A DNA stretch of 64,000 bases from Capsicum annuum. Lineage: Eukaryota; Streptophyta; Magnoliopsida; Solanales; Solanaceae. Each line of letters starts with the position of its first letter. Position 1 is the stretch's first letter. The position numbers and the translations under genes are program-made. Of this stretch, positions 46,241 to 58,034 are shown piece by piece. The DNA lies in the NCBI RefSeq assembly GCF_002878395.1, contig NW_025856049.1, forward strand, positions 375,751-439,750, given 5' to 3'. The notes beneath the pieces are model-generated. The model ran no database searches, was not told the origin of the DNA, and saw nothing but the letters and a program-made list of their open reading frames with translations.

Positions 46241-46285
<45 letters not shown>

Positions 46286-46312
46286 CTATATATATATATA
46301 TACATATATATT
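46220..46312. repeat. TA-rich microsatellite
   Basis: About 93 bases of (TA)n with occasional CA/CT interruptions. It lies 49-141 bases downstream of the CHX stop codon on the minus strand, so it may be in the 3' UTR. The short frames called across it (Ile/Tyr runs) are repeat translations, not genes. Confidence 0.9.
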
Positions 46313-46360
46313 ATAAAAGCTACACTTCATTACTGTTCCTAAAACCTAAATATGAGGTCT

Positions 46361-49300
46361 CTACAATCTACAACTTGCAATTTTTTCTAGAAAACCAAGA
46401 GAAGTCCTCTCTTGGCCTCTCAAAACCTGCTGCTGTACCACTAAAACAGAAGCCGTGGTACCTGAGTTCATTGACACAAGAAAGTCTCCTATAACTCCTA
46501 GTTCATTTTCACCACTCCAATCTGTTAATCCCTGCAATAGCACCGGATTTATCCCTTGGTTCCTCCCAAGTATCCAAAGATCAAAGAATTGATCATTCTT
46601 CATTGTGTGAAGTGCTGCTATAGTATCCTCCCCATTCTTCACCACAACTTCCTTATACATAACTTTGTCATTTCCCTCATTCTTCACCCAAAACCATGTC
46701 ACCAGACCATCATCTAATTTCTTCTCCATCTCATTATCCCCTTCACCATTATGCGAAAGGAAACGAATAGCAGTAAGCGATACATCTGGATTTGCAGCCA
46801 TCCTATCAGCATAAGAAAGTGCCTCCCTAGCATCTGATCCTCCCATAAAAAGTAGGGCAAAACGGTGAATTGACGACCGTCTCATTGACACACCTACATT
46901 ATGACTTGTAGGGGAAGCACCCCGGTCAACGAGAATCCCAACTGAGCAAGGAGCATGGTTTAACACATTAGAGTTCACTAATTTAACTCCTTGCCTTGCC
47001 AGTACTTGAGTGCTCGTTTGATCTTTATAAAAGGGAAGTATAATAAGAGAAGCCCTCTTCTCTAGTGCCAACTTGCAAATGTCTTGATACATGCTCTTCT
47101 TAGGAGAATATGATGTATATGAATGAATCTTGATATTTTCTCCACCGAAAAGCTTCAACGCATTATGGATTGGATTTTGGTTCGTGCTCTCCGATTCCTG
47201 GTGATCAATAAAAACAGGGGCAGCACGGCCAACAAGTTCTATTAGGTGCAAGGCATGAACCAAGAAAGGGCTATGTACAGTTGGATTTGAGATCTCGAAT
47301 AGAATATTTATAATTCCAGGCACATTTTCCTCGTCATGTATACAAGCTATAATGTGTAACTCCGTGTTTGAAGCGGTATGTTGAATGTTCCTTCTTGTGT
47401 TAATCATATAAGGCCTTGTTGGATCATAAACTACACTGATCAATGGAGTGACTATAGCTGTCACTCCTATTGTCATTAGCACTAGCATTGTGAAATATGG
47501 TCTCGTTATCATCTGCATAAAACGAAGACAGAAGAAATACCAAGTTGAACGGAGCAAGTAGATTTAGAGTTGGTGTTTTGTGCACTAACGTGTAAATAGT
47601 TATGCTATTAGGTAATGTTTGCCAACAATAACACGTAATTTTTCATATGCAATCTGATCAGAAAATAGAATAAGACTATATTACTCACTCTGTTACAATT
47701 TATGTGAAGGTGTTTGACTGATAAATAGTTTAAGAATGAAAGAAAGAATTTTGAAACCATGGCTTAAAACAAGCTATAGATATATGATTATAAATTATTT
47801 TAGTATGGATAAAATGACGAGTATAAAGATAAATTGATACTAAGAGTAAAAAAATGTAGTAACTTTTGTGAGATAGATTAAAATAGAAAGAGTGTTGGAT
47901 AAATTTAAACCAGGACAGTAAACCTTTTTCAATTAGGAGCACTAATAGCATAATGATTCTTTAAACTATCAATGCATAAAACCCGGGGTGGCTCTACCGT
48001 ATAAAGAAATAGGCGGCCGCCTTGGGCGCCCAAATTTGAGGGGCCTCATTTTTTACAATAATATATTATAGATTTTTTAAAAAAATTAAATATTATTTAT
48101 AGAAAACATAAATCTTTTATATAAAAAAAGGAATTATTAGAAGGTTCATATATCTAGATTATTATGTCTCAAGAAAGATTAAATGTATTACCTATATTAT
48201 TACTTAAAAAAGAATAATTAGAACAAATCGATCATATAGTTTTTAAAATAGAGTTAGTAAAGAAAATTATTTTTTCTTACAAATTTAAGGCCTCCGTTTG
48301 ATTTTCGCCTTAGGCCACAAATATATCTAAGCCGCCCCTTCATAAAACTTAACCTCCTAGCTAGGTTATTCAAAGAAAAAGAAAAGAAAGAGCACCTTCA
48401 AATCCATCCAGTGAATGAACATCAAAAGCTCCACTTCACCTCTTAGGCTCAAGACAAGGCTAAGAGCAAGACAATCTCTGAAGGGCATATTCAAGAAATA
48501 GGAAGTGAAGAGGACAGTAACCATTTTAACAACATAAGCCGTGACAGCCATAAAAAATATCGGTTGAAGATGTGTCCAATGACCGTAGATAGATGAAATG
48601 TCAGTGAACATTCCAACATATGCAAATGAAAATGGCATGAGAATATCCATGACAATTGTTTCTGTCTTTTCCACCAAAGTAGCTCCTAATGGAGGCCCAT
48701 CTGGAATGGCGAGGCCTAACCACAGCGGACCATTAGCTACTGCAATACCACCCAAATCACATAAGAAACCAGAAAGCATTACTCCCAAGAGTATGAAAAC
48801 AACATAAATTTGCTCCACTGACTTCCCTTCTGGGGTTGATCTAATTATCCATATCATAATCTGTCTAACGCCTCCAAAAATGGATACGCCAATTACAAAA
48901 GAATAAATGACAAACCATAAAGCAGCCATAGTTTTATGCTCCCCTTGTTTAGCTGCCTCAAATACAACAACAAAATTGAGTCCAATTACATCACTTATTA
49001 TGGCAGTGGATAATGCCATTCTTCCAATTTCGGAGCTAAGGAGATTAAGCTCTCTGATAATCAGATAGATAACAGGGAAAGCTGTGATTGCGAATTCCGA
49101 AGTTACTCCTAACATGGAAGAAGCTTTGGCTAGTTCTTTTTCCAAGGATTTTCGAAGACCTATTCCAATAAATAGACTACATAACATGGGAATGAACACC
49201 CCACATGTGGCTATGTACCAATGTTTCTTCCCCACTTTCCTTATATGGGTCAAATCTGTCTTTACACCAGATATGAAAAGGAAATACATAAAGCCAATGA

Positions 49301-49810
49301 TTCCAATATTTTTCAGTGCGTAGTCAGCAGTATCTGGGAAGATAAAGTTGCGAAATCGCTTGCTTCGGCTCAAAACAGATGGGCCTACGATTATTCCACC
49401 CTTGAGATTCAGAAGAAGAAGAAAATACGTAGTTTATTCGAGGAACACAAAAAAGAATAACTTACAATAATAAGATGTACTCACTATTAGTACTTGAAAA
49501 CCGAAAAGAGTGAAAAAATAACTGAAAAATAAGATATTTAGTTAAATTATATTACGAAACTTACGAGGATCTCAGAAATGACTCTTGGCTGGCGGAGAGG
49601 CTTGAGAATATAACGAATGAGACGGGAGATGGCGATGATGGTGGAGATCTCTAACAAGACAAGGGGGAAAGAGAATTGTAATGGATTTTCTCCATAAAAA
49701 ATACCAAAAGTGTGTGGAGGATGGATAGCCCGGCATATTACAAGCCCTTTGCTGAGGAGGTAAGGGTCCTCGGTGAGGTTGAGGTTTGACATTATGCTCT
49801 CCTTCTTCAT
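46361..49810 (-). CDS. CHX: Cation/H+ exchanger of the CHX family (CPA2)
   Basis: There are three exons: 49810-49565, 49400-48396 and 47512-46361 (stop included), giving 800 codons, the usual CHX length. Intron 1 (49401-49564) has GTAAGT and AG ends; intron 2 (47513-48395) has GT and GCAG ends; both are phase 0. Residues 1-82 hold Gly-Glu-Asn-Pro-Leu and Pro-Leu-Arg-Gln-Pro-Arg-Val-Ile-Ser-Glu-Ile-Leu; exon 2 continues Gly-Gly-Ile-Ile-Val-Gly-Pro-Ser. Residues 83 to about 440 carry the Na+/H+ exchanger membrane domain with roughly 10-12 hydrophobic segments. The conserved acidic position is Ser218-Asp219, where many relatives have Asn-Asp. The last ~350 residues are the soluble CHX tail. CHX proteins move K+ with H+ in plant endomembranes or the plasma membrane. 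I cannot assign the exact clade. The start could also be the ATG at 49792. Confidence 0.93.
47513..48395 (-). other. CHX intron 2, enlarged by a MITE
   Basis: 883 bases, of which 358 (plus one 8-base duplication) are an inserted MITE. Without it the intron would be about 517 bases. The donor is AAG/GTGCTC, a weak match, and the acceptor TTTTATGCAG/A is good. The frame is kept across the junction (Asp-Leu-Lys, then Met-Ile-Thr-Arg-Pro). Confidence 0.8.
47983..48340. mobile_element. hAT-like MITE in CHX intron 2
   Basis: The ends are CCGGGGTGGCT and, reverse-complemented, AAGGGGCGGCT. They are flanked by perfect 8-base duplications CATAAAAC (47975-47982 and 48341-48348). It is 358 bases with GC-rich ends and an AT-rich centre and has no ORF. 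The 8-base duplication points to a hAT-type transposase. Confidence 0.8.
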
Positions 49811-50527
49811 TCAATTCATTTTTAGAAAACCCTATCCCTATTCCCAGCCATGCAACATGATCGTACCAGCAAGCTAGGTACTAAGGATTGGAGATGCGTT
49901 AAATGGGGAAATATACTTCATTTTCACTTTTATCTCTATACCGTTAATTTTACGAAAGTTTGTTACGTATGACTCACGAGCTAATTGAACGCCAATTTAG
50001 GTCCAAAACTCCATTAGACAATAATTTTCCCTCCCTCATGTCGGATACATGCATAAACAAAGCAAACAAATACTTAGCTAAGATTACTTGCATATAACAT
50101 ACCGGGAGAAATTTTGCCATGTGCCGCACATGCAAACTCATACTTGTATGAGACATGTCTTCACTTGACAACTGGACCTATCGGGGTCCCACTTTTCAAA
50201 CACTCAACTTTTATCTCTCCAATGCCAAACCCCTTCGATCAAGTTTTTGAGAAACAAAAATATTTTGGGATACAATTAAATCAATAAATAAGTCGTATTC
50301 AAGCTCACACCCAAGGGTGTGCATGGTATGGTATGGTATAATATTTGAAATTTATTTTGATATTCCAATATTAAAAATGCTATATAATTACCATACCAAT
50401 TTTTTAATTTTTATTTTTCTTTAAATAGAAAAGTTATATAAATTTTTAACTTAATCACACTTTGCATAAAGAAGGAAAAAATTTAAGAAAAATACATATT
50501 CATATAATATTCTTTGTCATAATAGTG
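49811..50527. other. Upstream region of the CHX gene
   Basis: This should hold the CHX promoter, but I see no convincing TATA box in the first 200 bases. A short AT-rich inverted segment with GGTATGGTATGGTAT at one end and ACCATACCAA at the other (50326-50401) looks like a MITE scrap. No ORF is credible. Confidence 0.4.
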
Positions 50528-50704
50528 TAGGATAGCCCAGCGCAGTAAAGTGCTCGCGTTGCGCAGGGTCCGAGGAAGGGCCCCACCTCAAGGGTACAAT
50601 GTACGTAGCCTTACCTTGCATTTCTGCCAGATGCTGTTTCCAAGGCTTGAACCTGCGACCTCCTGATGACATGACAACAACTTTACCAGTTCTCTAAGGC
50701 TCCC
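50528..50704 (-). mobile_element. tRNA-derived SINE, Au-like
   Basis: The minus strand has an RNA polymerase III A box (TGGTAAAGTTG, fits TRGYNNANNNG) and a B box (GGTTCAAGCC). The body follows with GGAAACAGC, GCAGAAATGCAAGG, TAAGGCTACGTAC and GGACCCTGCGC, ending near GCTGGGCTATCC. This matches my memory of the Au SINE family, which is widespread in plants. It is about 177 bases and looks full length. The target duplication is unclear. Confidence 0.8.
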
Positions 50705-50931
50705 CTTCATATCACTTAAAATAATTTAATATCAAAATTTAAGCTTAAGCCACTATTTGTATAAAAGCGTAAAATCTTTTAGTGAAAATAAATATTCATA
50801 TTATTTTTTTTGTCATAAATAGTCCTACGAAGATCAAATTGAATAGAGAAAAAATATTTTAGATAAGATAAAAACATAATAGTGGTAGATTTATTGCGAT
50901 CCAATTTTTTAGGTCATGACATGTCACACCT

Positions 50932-51850
50932 CAAATCCTATTGGAGCGGACAGACACCCGCACCCATAAAGGCTCGAGAGCACCAACCCATAACCTTAGC
51001 TCATGCATGTAACTATGATAATCAAAGGTACTGCTAAGTATGTATGCGATGCATCAATGAAAATAAACCACGTCGGCAAGCCCGAAACTATCTATGCAAG
51101 ACTTGGCCGTTGGGGCCATAACGTCAAAAAAATAGGATGCTACCATGCTTAACTTTACATTGGTCTATAAAGCCTCTAGAGGGTGCATAGAATTAGTTAA
51201 GGTCGAAAAAAAACCCCACCTTACTCTTAACTACTATACAATACCAAAACATATATAACAGTCTCAGAAAGCCCCGAATCAACCTAGAGCTCACCAATAC
51301 TCATTGGATGTTCTATAATCCTACTTAGGAAGTCTACTAACTGGGGTATCTATACTTGTAGCATGAAACACAATATTCCCTTTGAGGGACATCAGTACAA
51401 AAGAATGTACTGCGCATGCAAGGCGTAAAACGACCATAGGTAAACAATGTATAGATAAGGATAAAAGACCATCTTTTCTTGTATTTGTGGAATCATGTAC
51501 GTTACATCCTTTACTTTACTTCAGTATTCTTTGCTTTATAAATTATAAGGCATGATACAAATGACCAGCTGATCAGTGGTAAAATAGTATCACCTATGCT
51601 AGGCATTTTAATCTCTAGGATACGATTCTCATAAATACAAAAATTGGATCGACCCATGCTAGGGTTTTCTTTCACCCTTGGGATACCACCCATAATATTT
51701 GGATCGACCTATGCTAGGTGTTCTTTCCATGATGCAATCCAAATTGACATTAATGCTTTTGAGCATATATTTTGAGGCCAACATAAGGGAGTCCAAGCCC
51801 TGACTATCTGGAGGATTCCAAGACATGTTTGGAGTGCCCTTTTTAAGCTC
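50932..51850 (+). repeat. LTR-like repeat, copy 1
   Basis: Shares its order of blocks with 53040-53900: CTCAAATCCTATTGG, CCATAACCTT, CATGCATGTAACTATGA, CGTTGGGGCCA, and GGGACATCAGTAC. It has the look of a Ty3/gypsy LTR. It is interrupted or bounded at 51857 by a solo LTR of another family. No ORF is credible. Confidence 0.55.
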
Positions 51851-51856
51851 CCACAA

Positions 51857-52758
51857 TGACACAATACAAACCTGGAAACACCAAAATCAGTCCAAATACT
51901 ATACAAATTTAAAGAAAATTGTGAGCCTTTTTGGAGACCAAGTCTCGAATTCCTAATAACACAACAAGAAGAAGAGTACAGGGTGTTTATACACCAAATC
52001 AGCCAACCCAAACTATTGTACAACATAAGATGATGAACAAGATAACAATAACAACAATGTGGTAACAATAACAACACTTCACGGGTTGGAGTACGAGAAC
52101 AACAAATAAACAATTACAACATAAACAAAAGGGATATATAGTGAGATAAGTAAAGATATATTCTTAATAACCCAAGAATTTAGTGGACTTTTGGACCATT
52201 AACACTATACACAATAAACACCTAACTCCTATGATGACATAAGAGGGACTTTACCTCCTCTAAACACCAACGTATCAAGCCAACATTGCAAAATAAGTGA
52301 TATCCACACTTGTTTCCCTCATTTCGATTTGATGGCTATTCTAAGCCCTACAACTAAAGGTGTTACACTCCTCACACTAGAGAAAGTTTGTTACAATATT
52401 TCAAGTCTTACATCAATAAACAATTAAAGATTAAAAGCCCTAATACAAAGCTATATATAGTCTTATTACAATTGATGGACAAAAAGACCAAAACGCCCTT
52501 GTGGGCTCCTATATAGTGTAAATTGGGCATGTGAAATCCCTAAAACACCCTTAATAAAGGTTCTCTTCAATGCTCCAAGGCCGTGGTTCTTCAAGCATCC
52601 CCCAAACCACCTTCTACACGCGGCTTTGCCTTATGGAATGCTCGTAATGGCCTCTCTATGCATACTCTCTTTCCCTCAATATGACCATAATCGGATCTTT
52701 TATGTGTTGGCCTCGATTGATGTCTTTCAAAGCTAGGATGACTATTTAGTTTTTATCA
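51857..52758 (-). repeat. Solo LTR of the TGATACGA family, minus orientation
   Basis: The plus-strand left end TGACACAATACAAACCTGG matches the small element's TGATACGATACAAACTTGG. The right end, reverse-complemented, TGATAAAAACTAAATAGTCATCCTAGC, matches the old element's LTR start TGATACGAGCGAAATGACCATCATAGC. About 900 bases. No internal region follows on either side and no clear target duplication was seen. Confidence 0.55.
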
Positions 52759-53039
52759 CATGAGAATAATATTATGCGTGAATGATAGCTTGGAGCACGG
52801 GAGAATCTATACTTGATGATGTAATCCAAATGAGCATTCATAAACACCACATTTTGATGATATCTTGGGTTTTGAGAGAATGTGGGTGCTCATTCACATT
52901 GTTTTTGTTTCTTGGGTCACTTTTGGGCCCAAGTTACATTTAGGGTCACTTTTGGGTTCAAATTGTAATAAAGGCCTTTTGGACTATAAATAGGTAGGAC
53001 TCTCTTCTTTTAGACTTAGATGATTTTGAATGTAAGTGT

Positions 53040-53900
53040 TATGCCTTAAATCCTATTTGGGAGGCACCCGTAGCCGTAAAGGCCAGAGACACCCAATCCA
53101 TAACCTTGTACTTATCATGCATGTAACTATGACAACCAAAGGTTCTAACAAACATGATATTATGTATCGATGAGAATAACTACGTAGGCAAGCACAAAAT
53201 TATATAGACAACACTTGGACGTTGGGGCCACCAAGTCTAAAAGATAAGACACTACCATGTTTAACTTTATATTAGTCTACAAATTCTCTAAAAGATACAT
53301 AGATTCAGTTAGGGTCGTGACAAACCCCCGCCCTACTTTTGACTACGCACAATACCAAAATATATGGAACAGACTCAGAAAGCCCTAAATCAATATAAAG
53401 CTCACCAATAGTCATTGAATAGCCTGTGCTTGTACTAGCGAAGTGTATTAGCTAAAGCACCTGTGCCTACAACATAAAATATAGGTCCTCCGTGAGGGAC
53501 ATCAGTACGAAGATATGTACTGAATACACAAGGCTGAAGGTAACAACACATGATACAAGATCTAAATAGAAATCAAATACAAGTGTATAAGTAGTACTAG
53601 TAGACCACCTTTATATATACTTGTGGCATGACGTACATTATATTTTTTTCTTTATTTTTTTTACCTTTCTTACTTAATAATCTTTGTAAGCCATATAATA
53701 CAAATAACCAGTTGATCAGTGGTAAATAGATAAATTGGGATTGACCCATGCTAGGCTTACGCCCTTGAGCTACCACCAACATAAAAACATTGGGATCGGC
53801 CCATGCTAGGCTTATGCCCCTGAGCTGCCACCCGTATATAATGGTATCGAGATCGGCCCATTCTAGGCTTATTCCGCTGAGCTGCCACTTATTTTACAAA
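53040..53900 (+). repeat. LTR-like repeat, copy 2
   Basis: Diverged copy of 50932-51850 in the same orientation. It ends in a three-copy minisatellite. Sequence on to about 55100 has no gene and probably belongs to the same LTR. Confidence 0.5.
53737..53889 (+). repeat. Three-copy minisatellite with ~55-base period
   Basis: Units start near 53737, 53792 and 53849. Each carries GATCGGCCCATGCTAGGCTT (or a close variant) followed by GAGCTGCCAC. Two diverged units are seen in copy 1 at about 51645-51720. Confidence 0.7.
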
Positions 53901-55119
53901 TTTATGTTACTTAGTTTATTTAGCCTTTGAGATTGTTACTTTGGTGGTCATAACATTATGGTACCTTGAAACAATAATCTACCAATAAGAGACATGTAAA
54001 TGGGCACTTAATGTAATAATAATAAGGCAGGGAGTTTTTGGAACACAAATGAAGTGTTTAGGAGCTAAAAATACACATTGGTCTTATTTGAGTAAGCAAA
54101 GAACTTCTCAAATTTTCTAGTGAAAATAGATGTGCAGGTTAAATAATAAGCATATATTTAGGTGTTTTAACACATTAAAGAGTGGGAACAAGGTCATTGG
54201 CTACATGGAATGTAATGCGCTGCTATTATGTATCACTTGTTATAGGATAAGCTTGGAAGCTTACTTGATGGAACAAATGTCCAATCAAGGGTATTATTTT
54301 AACCCTTTTCTCCTCCAATTACACCCACATACCATACATGTTCTTATAAGATTCACCAAACCAACCTCAACTTTATTACATCCTCTAAACAATATAGAAA
54401 ATAGATTGGGCAATAAATACATGCAATAATTAGTTCGGTGGTGTACTGCCATACCTTTCTTTTATATTTCAATTCAAACTAGTCACACCTTTCTACAACA
54501 TCTAACTGGCAGCCCATAACATATACATACAAAACAATCCACTAAAAAAGTCCCAAATCCCTTTTATTGTAGCAATCAATTATTGAACTCATCATCCCTT
54601 GAGTTCTAAATAACAACACATCCATAATTCTTTCTTAAATTCATACATAAGGAGAACAAAATGGGAAGTAACCTTACCTTAATTCTACAACTTATTATTT
54701 CAATTTGGACTCCTCAAGAACTTTAACTTTCACTTTTCTTCACACTTTAAACCAAAGAAGAAAAGAAATCTCTTAATAACAAAGAAAAAGTGAACAAGTA
54801 GCTTGTTCCATATTCTTCCATGAATTAACAATTAATCACTTATATCATGTTTTTCTAATCTTTTTTTGAGATAATTAAGATAAACCATTAGTGTTTTCAC
54901 TTACCTTGGCTTGTAAAGGTTAGGGCTTCTTCAAGAACCCTAGAAAGGAAAGTAGGGCTGCTCCTTGTTGTTTAAAAGAAAGTAGAGAGAATATGTGAAG
55001 TAACCTTTTTTTGTGACTTAAGAATAAGGGAAAATGAACAATAATGTGGCCTTATAAAGTCCCTAATTTTGGCCATCCACTTAACTGATTTTGGACCACA
55101 AATTTAATCAAATTGGTCT
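53901..55119. other. No gene seen; probable LTR remainder
   Basis: AT-rich sequence without motifs. A 99-codon plus-strand frame at 54130-54429 has no family features, start context or neighbours to support it. Confidence 0.4.
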
Positions 55120-56600
55120 AAGTAGGTAATGCACATACTTAAGGAGTTCAAGTAGCTCTAGATATCAAAGTAGGTCATGCACCTACTGGCTTAATTTATT
55201 AGTTGGCCTCAATTATATTTGGACCTTGGCAGATTTAAGCATTGGGCCTTTTATCCATTTTCCTTCTTCTTTTACTTAATTTCGGCTGAAATAGTATACT
55301 AATAAAGGCCCAAATCTAATTAATGGACTTGGTCCATTAACTTGGGTCATATAACCAAGTAGGTGACTCACCTACTAGCTTAATTAAGTTAAGCAAGAAC
55401 CTCTATATTTCATTCCATTTCTAGCTCCTAATCACCTTAATCTAACTTAAACTTGTTCACACTTGGTCACTTTAAACTTTAAATTCAAATACTGACTTAC
55501 AATTCCAATTTAAATAGTTGTATCGAGGAAATCTTCACTCTTATAGTTTAAATAGTGGTATGGGCTGAGTGCCTAGCTAAATAGTAGCCTTTGCTGCTTC
55601 CTATCTCTAATTTTTTCCCCTAGTCTTTTGTGAAGCCAAGGTCATGTTGTTAATGGGGTACTCCTCCATGCATCTACTCTATTTGGGAGACTCATCTCTC
55701 AGCCTAGACTAGACACCCTTCTTTGGTGTAACCTTGGGTGCCATAGTACCTTTAAAAAGAGTTGTTAGTGTTTGAACTATAATACTGGAATAGAAAATAA
55801 GAAGAAAATTGAGAAGGGGATGCCTAGGTCCCTACCTACAAGCCATAGGTAGTACCTACTTGGCCATAAATAGCATCGTAGGTATCTCCTGAGGTTTCTT
55901 CAAATTCTTCCCAAAATTCCCATCCTAAATTAGATAAATTTTAAATTTTTAGACCAATTTCGTTCACTATAACATGCATCAATTCAATTTCCATAGGTAT
56001 TTTAAACATTAATTAAGTTAATCAATTTCTATTCTACTTTTAAGTGCATGCACAGGGTATTTCAATCAAAAACTAGTTATTAATTAGATTAAGATTATGA
56101 AAAACCTTACCTCAAGTGAAGATTATAGAAATAGAAGTTGATCAAGTGATTTAGCCCAAAAATATAAGTATAGTACATGCAGGTAGGGTGATGTGGAGTA
56201 AGGTTTGCCTTTTAAACTTTTGAATGGGAGCGAAAGAGTTTGAATTTGAGTGGGAAGTTGTAACTATTGTGTAAATAGACTAAAAATGTTAAATTTTGGG
56301 TTATAAATGCATTAGGAAGCCGATTCGGGTCTAGGCGTGTGGACCTAATTCATAGTTTTACAAATTTTGGCCCACTATTTTAGACCCTACCTATAGGCTA
56401 ACTTACAGGCCATAGGTTGTACATATGGGCTAGTAGGTAGGTCTCATAAGTATAGTTCTTTAACCCTTTTTTACTCTTATTCCTATGACCCAACCTATGG
56501 GCCATAGGTTGAAGTTTAGAGACCCAAAATTTCCATGTGATTACCATGACTCAACTTACATATTATGGGATGGACCTACAACCCTGTAGGTTGAGTCATA
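55120..56600. repeat. Cluster of short perfect palindromes beside an Athila-like remnant
   Basis: Palindromes: 55120-55141 (arms TAAGTA/TACTTA), 55169-55187 (AGTAGGT/ACCTACT), 55358-55376 (AGTAGGTG/CACCTACT), 55832-55852 (CTACCTA/TAGGTAG), 56491-56511 (10-base arms CAACCTATGG/CCATAGGTTG) and 56574-56591 (ACCTACA/TGTAGGT). Most share the core GTAGGT/ACCTAC. The region lies downstream of the integrase remnant on the minus strand, between pol and the 3' LTR. Around 55545-55755 a short broken minus-strand frame opening Met-Ala-Pro-Lys may be an env-position ORF. Confidence 0.6.
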
Positions 56601-56699
56601 GGTCTACTTACCTGGATTTTTTTCTAAAATTTTACAATTTTTACCTTGTTTAGGTTGTTCTCAATGTTTTATAACCTATAAAATAAAAAAAAAAGAATA

Positions 56700-57960
56700 T
56701 TAAAACCTTTGGTTGCCTCCCAAGAAGTTCTTGATTTAACATTACGGCATGACATGGCCATGTTGGGTACTCAAACTTCACCAAAAAACCTATAGGTTGC
56801 TCGTAAGAAGCGCCTGATTTAATGTCACATCATGACTTAACTCCTTTGGCTATTCAACTTAATGGCTCCATGCAGGAATACCCTAACTCCCATGAATAGT
56901 CTAGAAACCTAGACTTTAACTTGCCAGGAAACAAATGAAGTCTTAGATTATAAAACAAGACTATATCATCGAGTTGGAATACCTATTTCTCAATCTGCTT
57001 ATCATGGTACAATTTCATCTTCTCTAATACAAGGCTAAGCTTTCATAAGCATGGAGGCAGAACTCATCTAACTAATTCATGTTATCTAATCTCAAGTTTG
57101 TAGCATCACTCCACTCAAAATTTAGCTTCTTCAACACCCATAGTGCCTTATGCTCAAGTTCAACCGACAAGTAGCATGCCTTTCACTACACATGCTAATA
57201 AGGTGAGTCACCTATGGGTGTTTTATAAGCTGTCCTATAGGCCTAAGGTGCATCATCTAACTTTCTCGACCAATCAATCCAATTTATATTCACAGTCTTT
57301 GATAAAATGGATTTATCTCAAAATTGGAGACCTCATCTTGCCCACTTGTTTGTAGATGGATGGTATCACCACCTTATGTTTCACACTATATTTCTTAAGT
57401 ATGTCTTTAAACATACGATTGAAAAATGGTACCACCATCACTAATAATATCTAATGGAGTACCAATATGAGAGAAAATATTTTTCTTTAAAAATACTGTG
57501 ACACTTTTATCTTTATTACTGGGAAATAAAACTACTTCAACCCACTTAGACTCATAGTCAACTACCAACAAGATTACTTCATACTATGTGAAGTTATAAA
57601 TGTCCCCATGAAATCAATTCCCCACACATTATACAACTCAAGCTCAAGAATAGGTTTCATAGGGAGATAATGCTTCCGTGAGATATTTCCCTGCCTTTGG
57701 CATTGGTCACAGGACTGAGCATAGTCATGTGCATATTTGTAAATTTTTGGCTAGTAATAACTGCATTGTAGAATCTTGTGGACTGTAAGAGTACCTCAAT
57801 GGTCACCCCCCAACTATTGATAAATGGCAAGCCTCCAGAATACTCTTCATCTCAATTTTGTGAATACACCTCTGAATCACACCATCTACACATACCTAAA
57901 AAAGTGTGGCTCATCCCAAAATAATATTTGTACCTCATGCAAAAATAATTTTTACTACTA
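56700..57960 (-). pseudogene. Athila-type Ty3/gypsy integrase, heavily degraded
   Basis: The minus strand shows an integrase core with stops: Asp-Phe-Met-Gly near 57600, a Gly-Thr-Pro-x-x-Ile-Ile-Ser-Asp-Gly-Gly-Thr segment near 57430, then a C-terminal part at 57030-56870 with Lys-Leu-Tyr-His-Asp-Lys-Gln-Ile and Leu-Phe-Pro-Gly-Lys-Leu-Lys-Ser-Arg. After it, 56700-56830 repeats the TTGGGAGG-type end sequence known downstream of pol in Athila-like elements. Integrase inserts element DNA into the chromosome; this one is dead. RT and RNase H were not found upstream, where an RTE LINE begins. Confidence 0.65.
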
Positions 57961-58034
57961 AAATGACATGTCATCTGGGATGAAATCACTTGCCCAATTT
58001 GCAAAGTTAGCAAACTAGGGGGTTAAGTCTTGTG

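Noticed and set aside
46157..46494. Plus-strand ORFs with Ile/Tyr runs as membrane peptides
   Set aside because: They are translations of the TA microsatellite and the antisense of the CHX 3' end.
48598..49460. Plus-strand ORFs opposite CHX exon 2
   Set aside because: They are antisense shadows of the membrane domain; the minus-strand exon is conserved and in frame with its neighbours.
54130..54429. 99-codon plus-strand ORF as a gene
   Set aside because: No recognisable domain or splice signals, and it lies in LTR-like repeat sequence.
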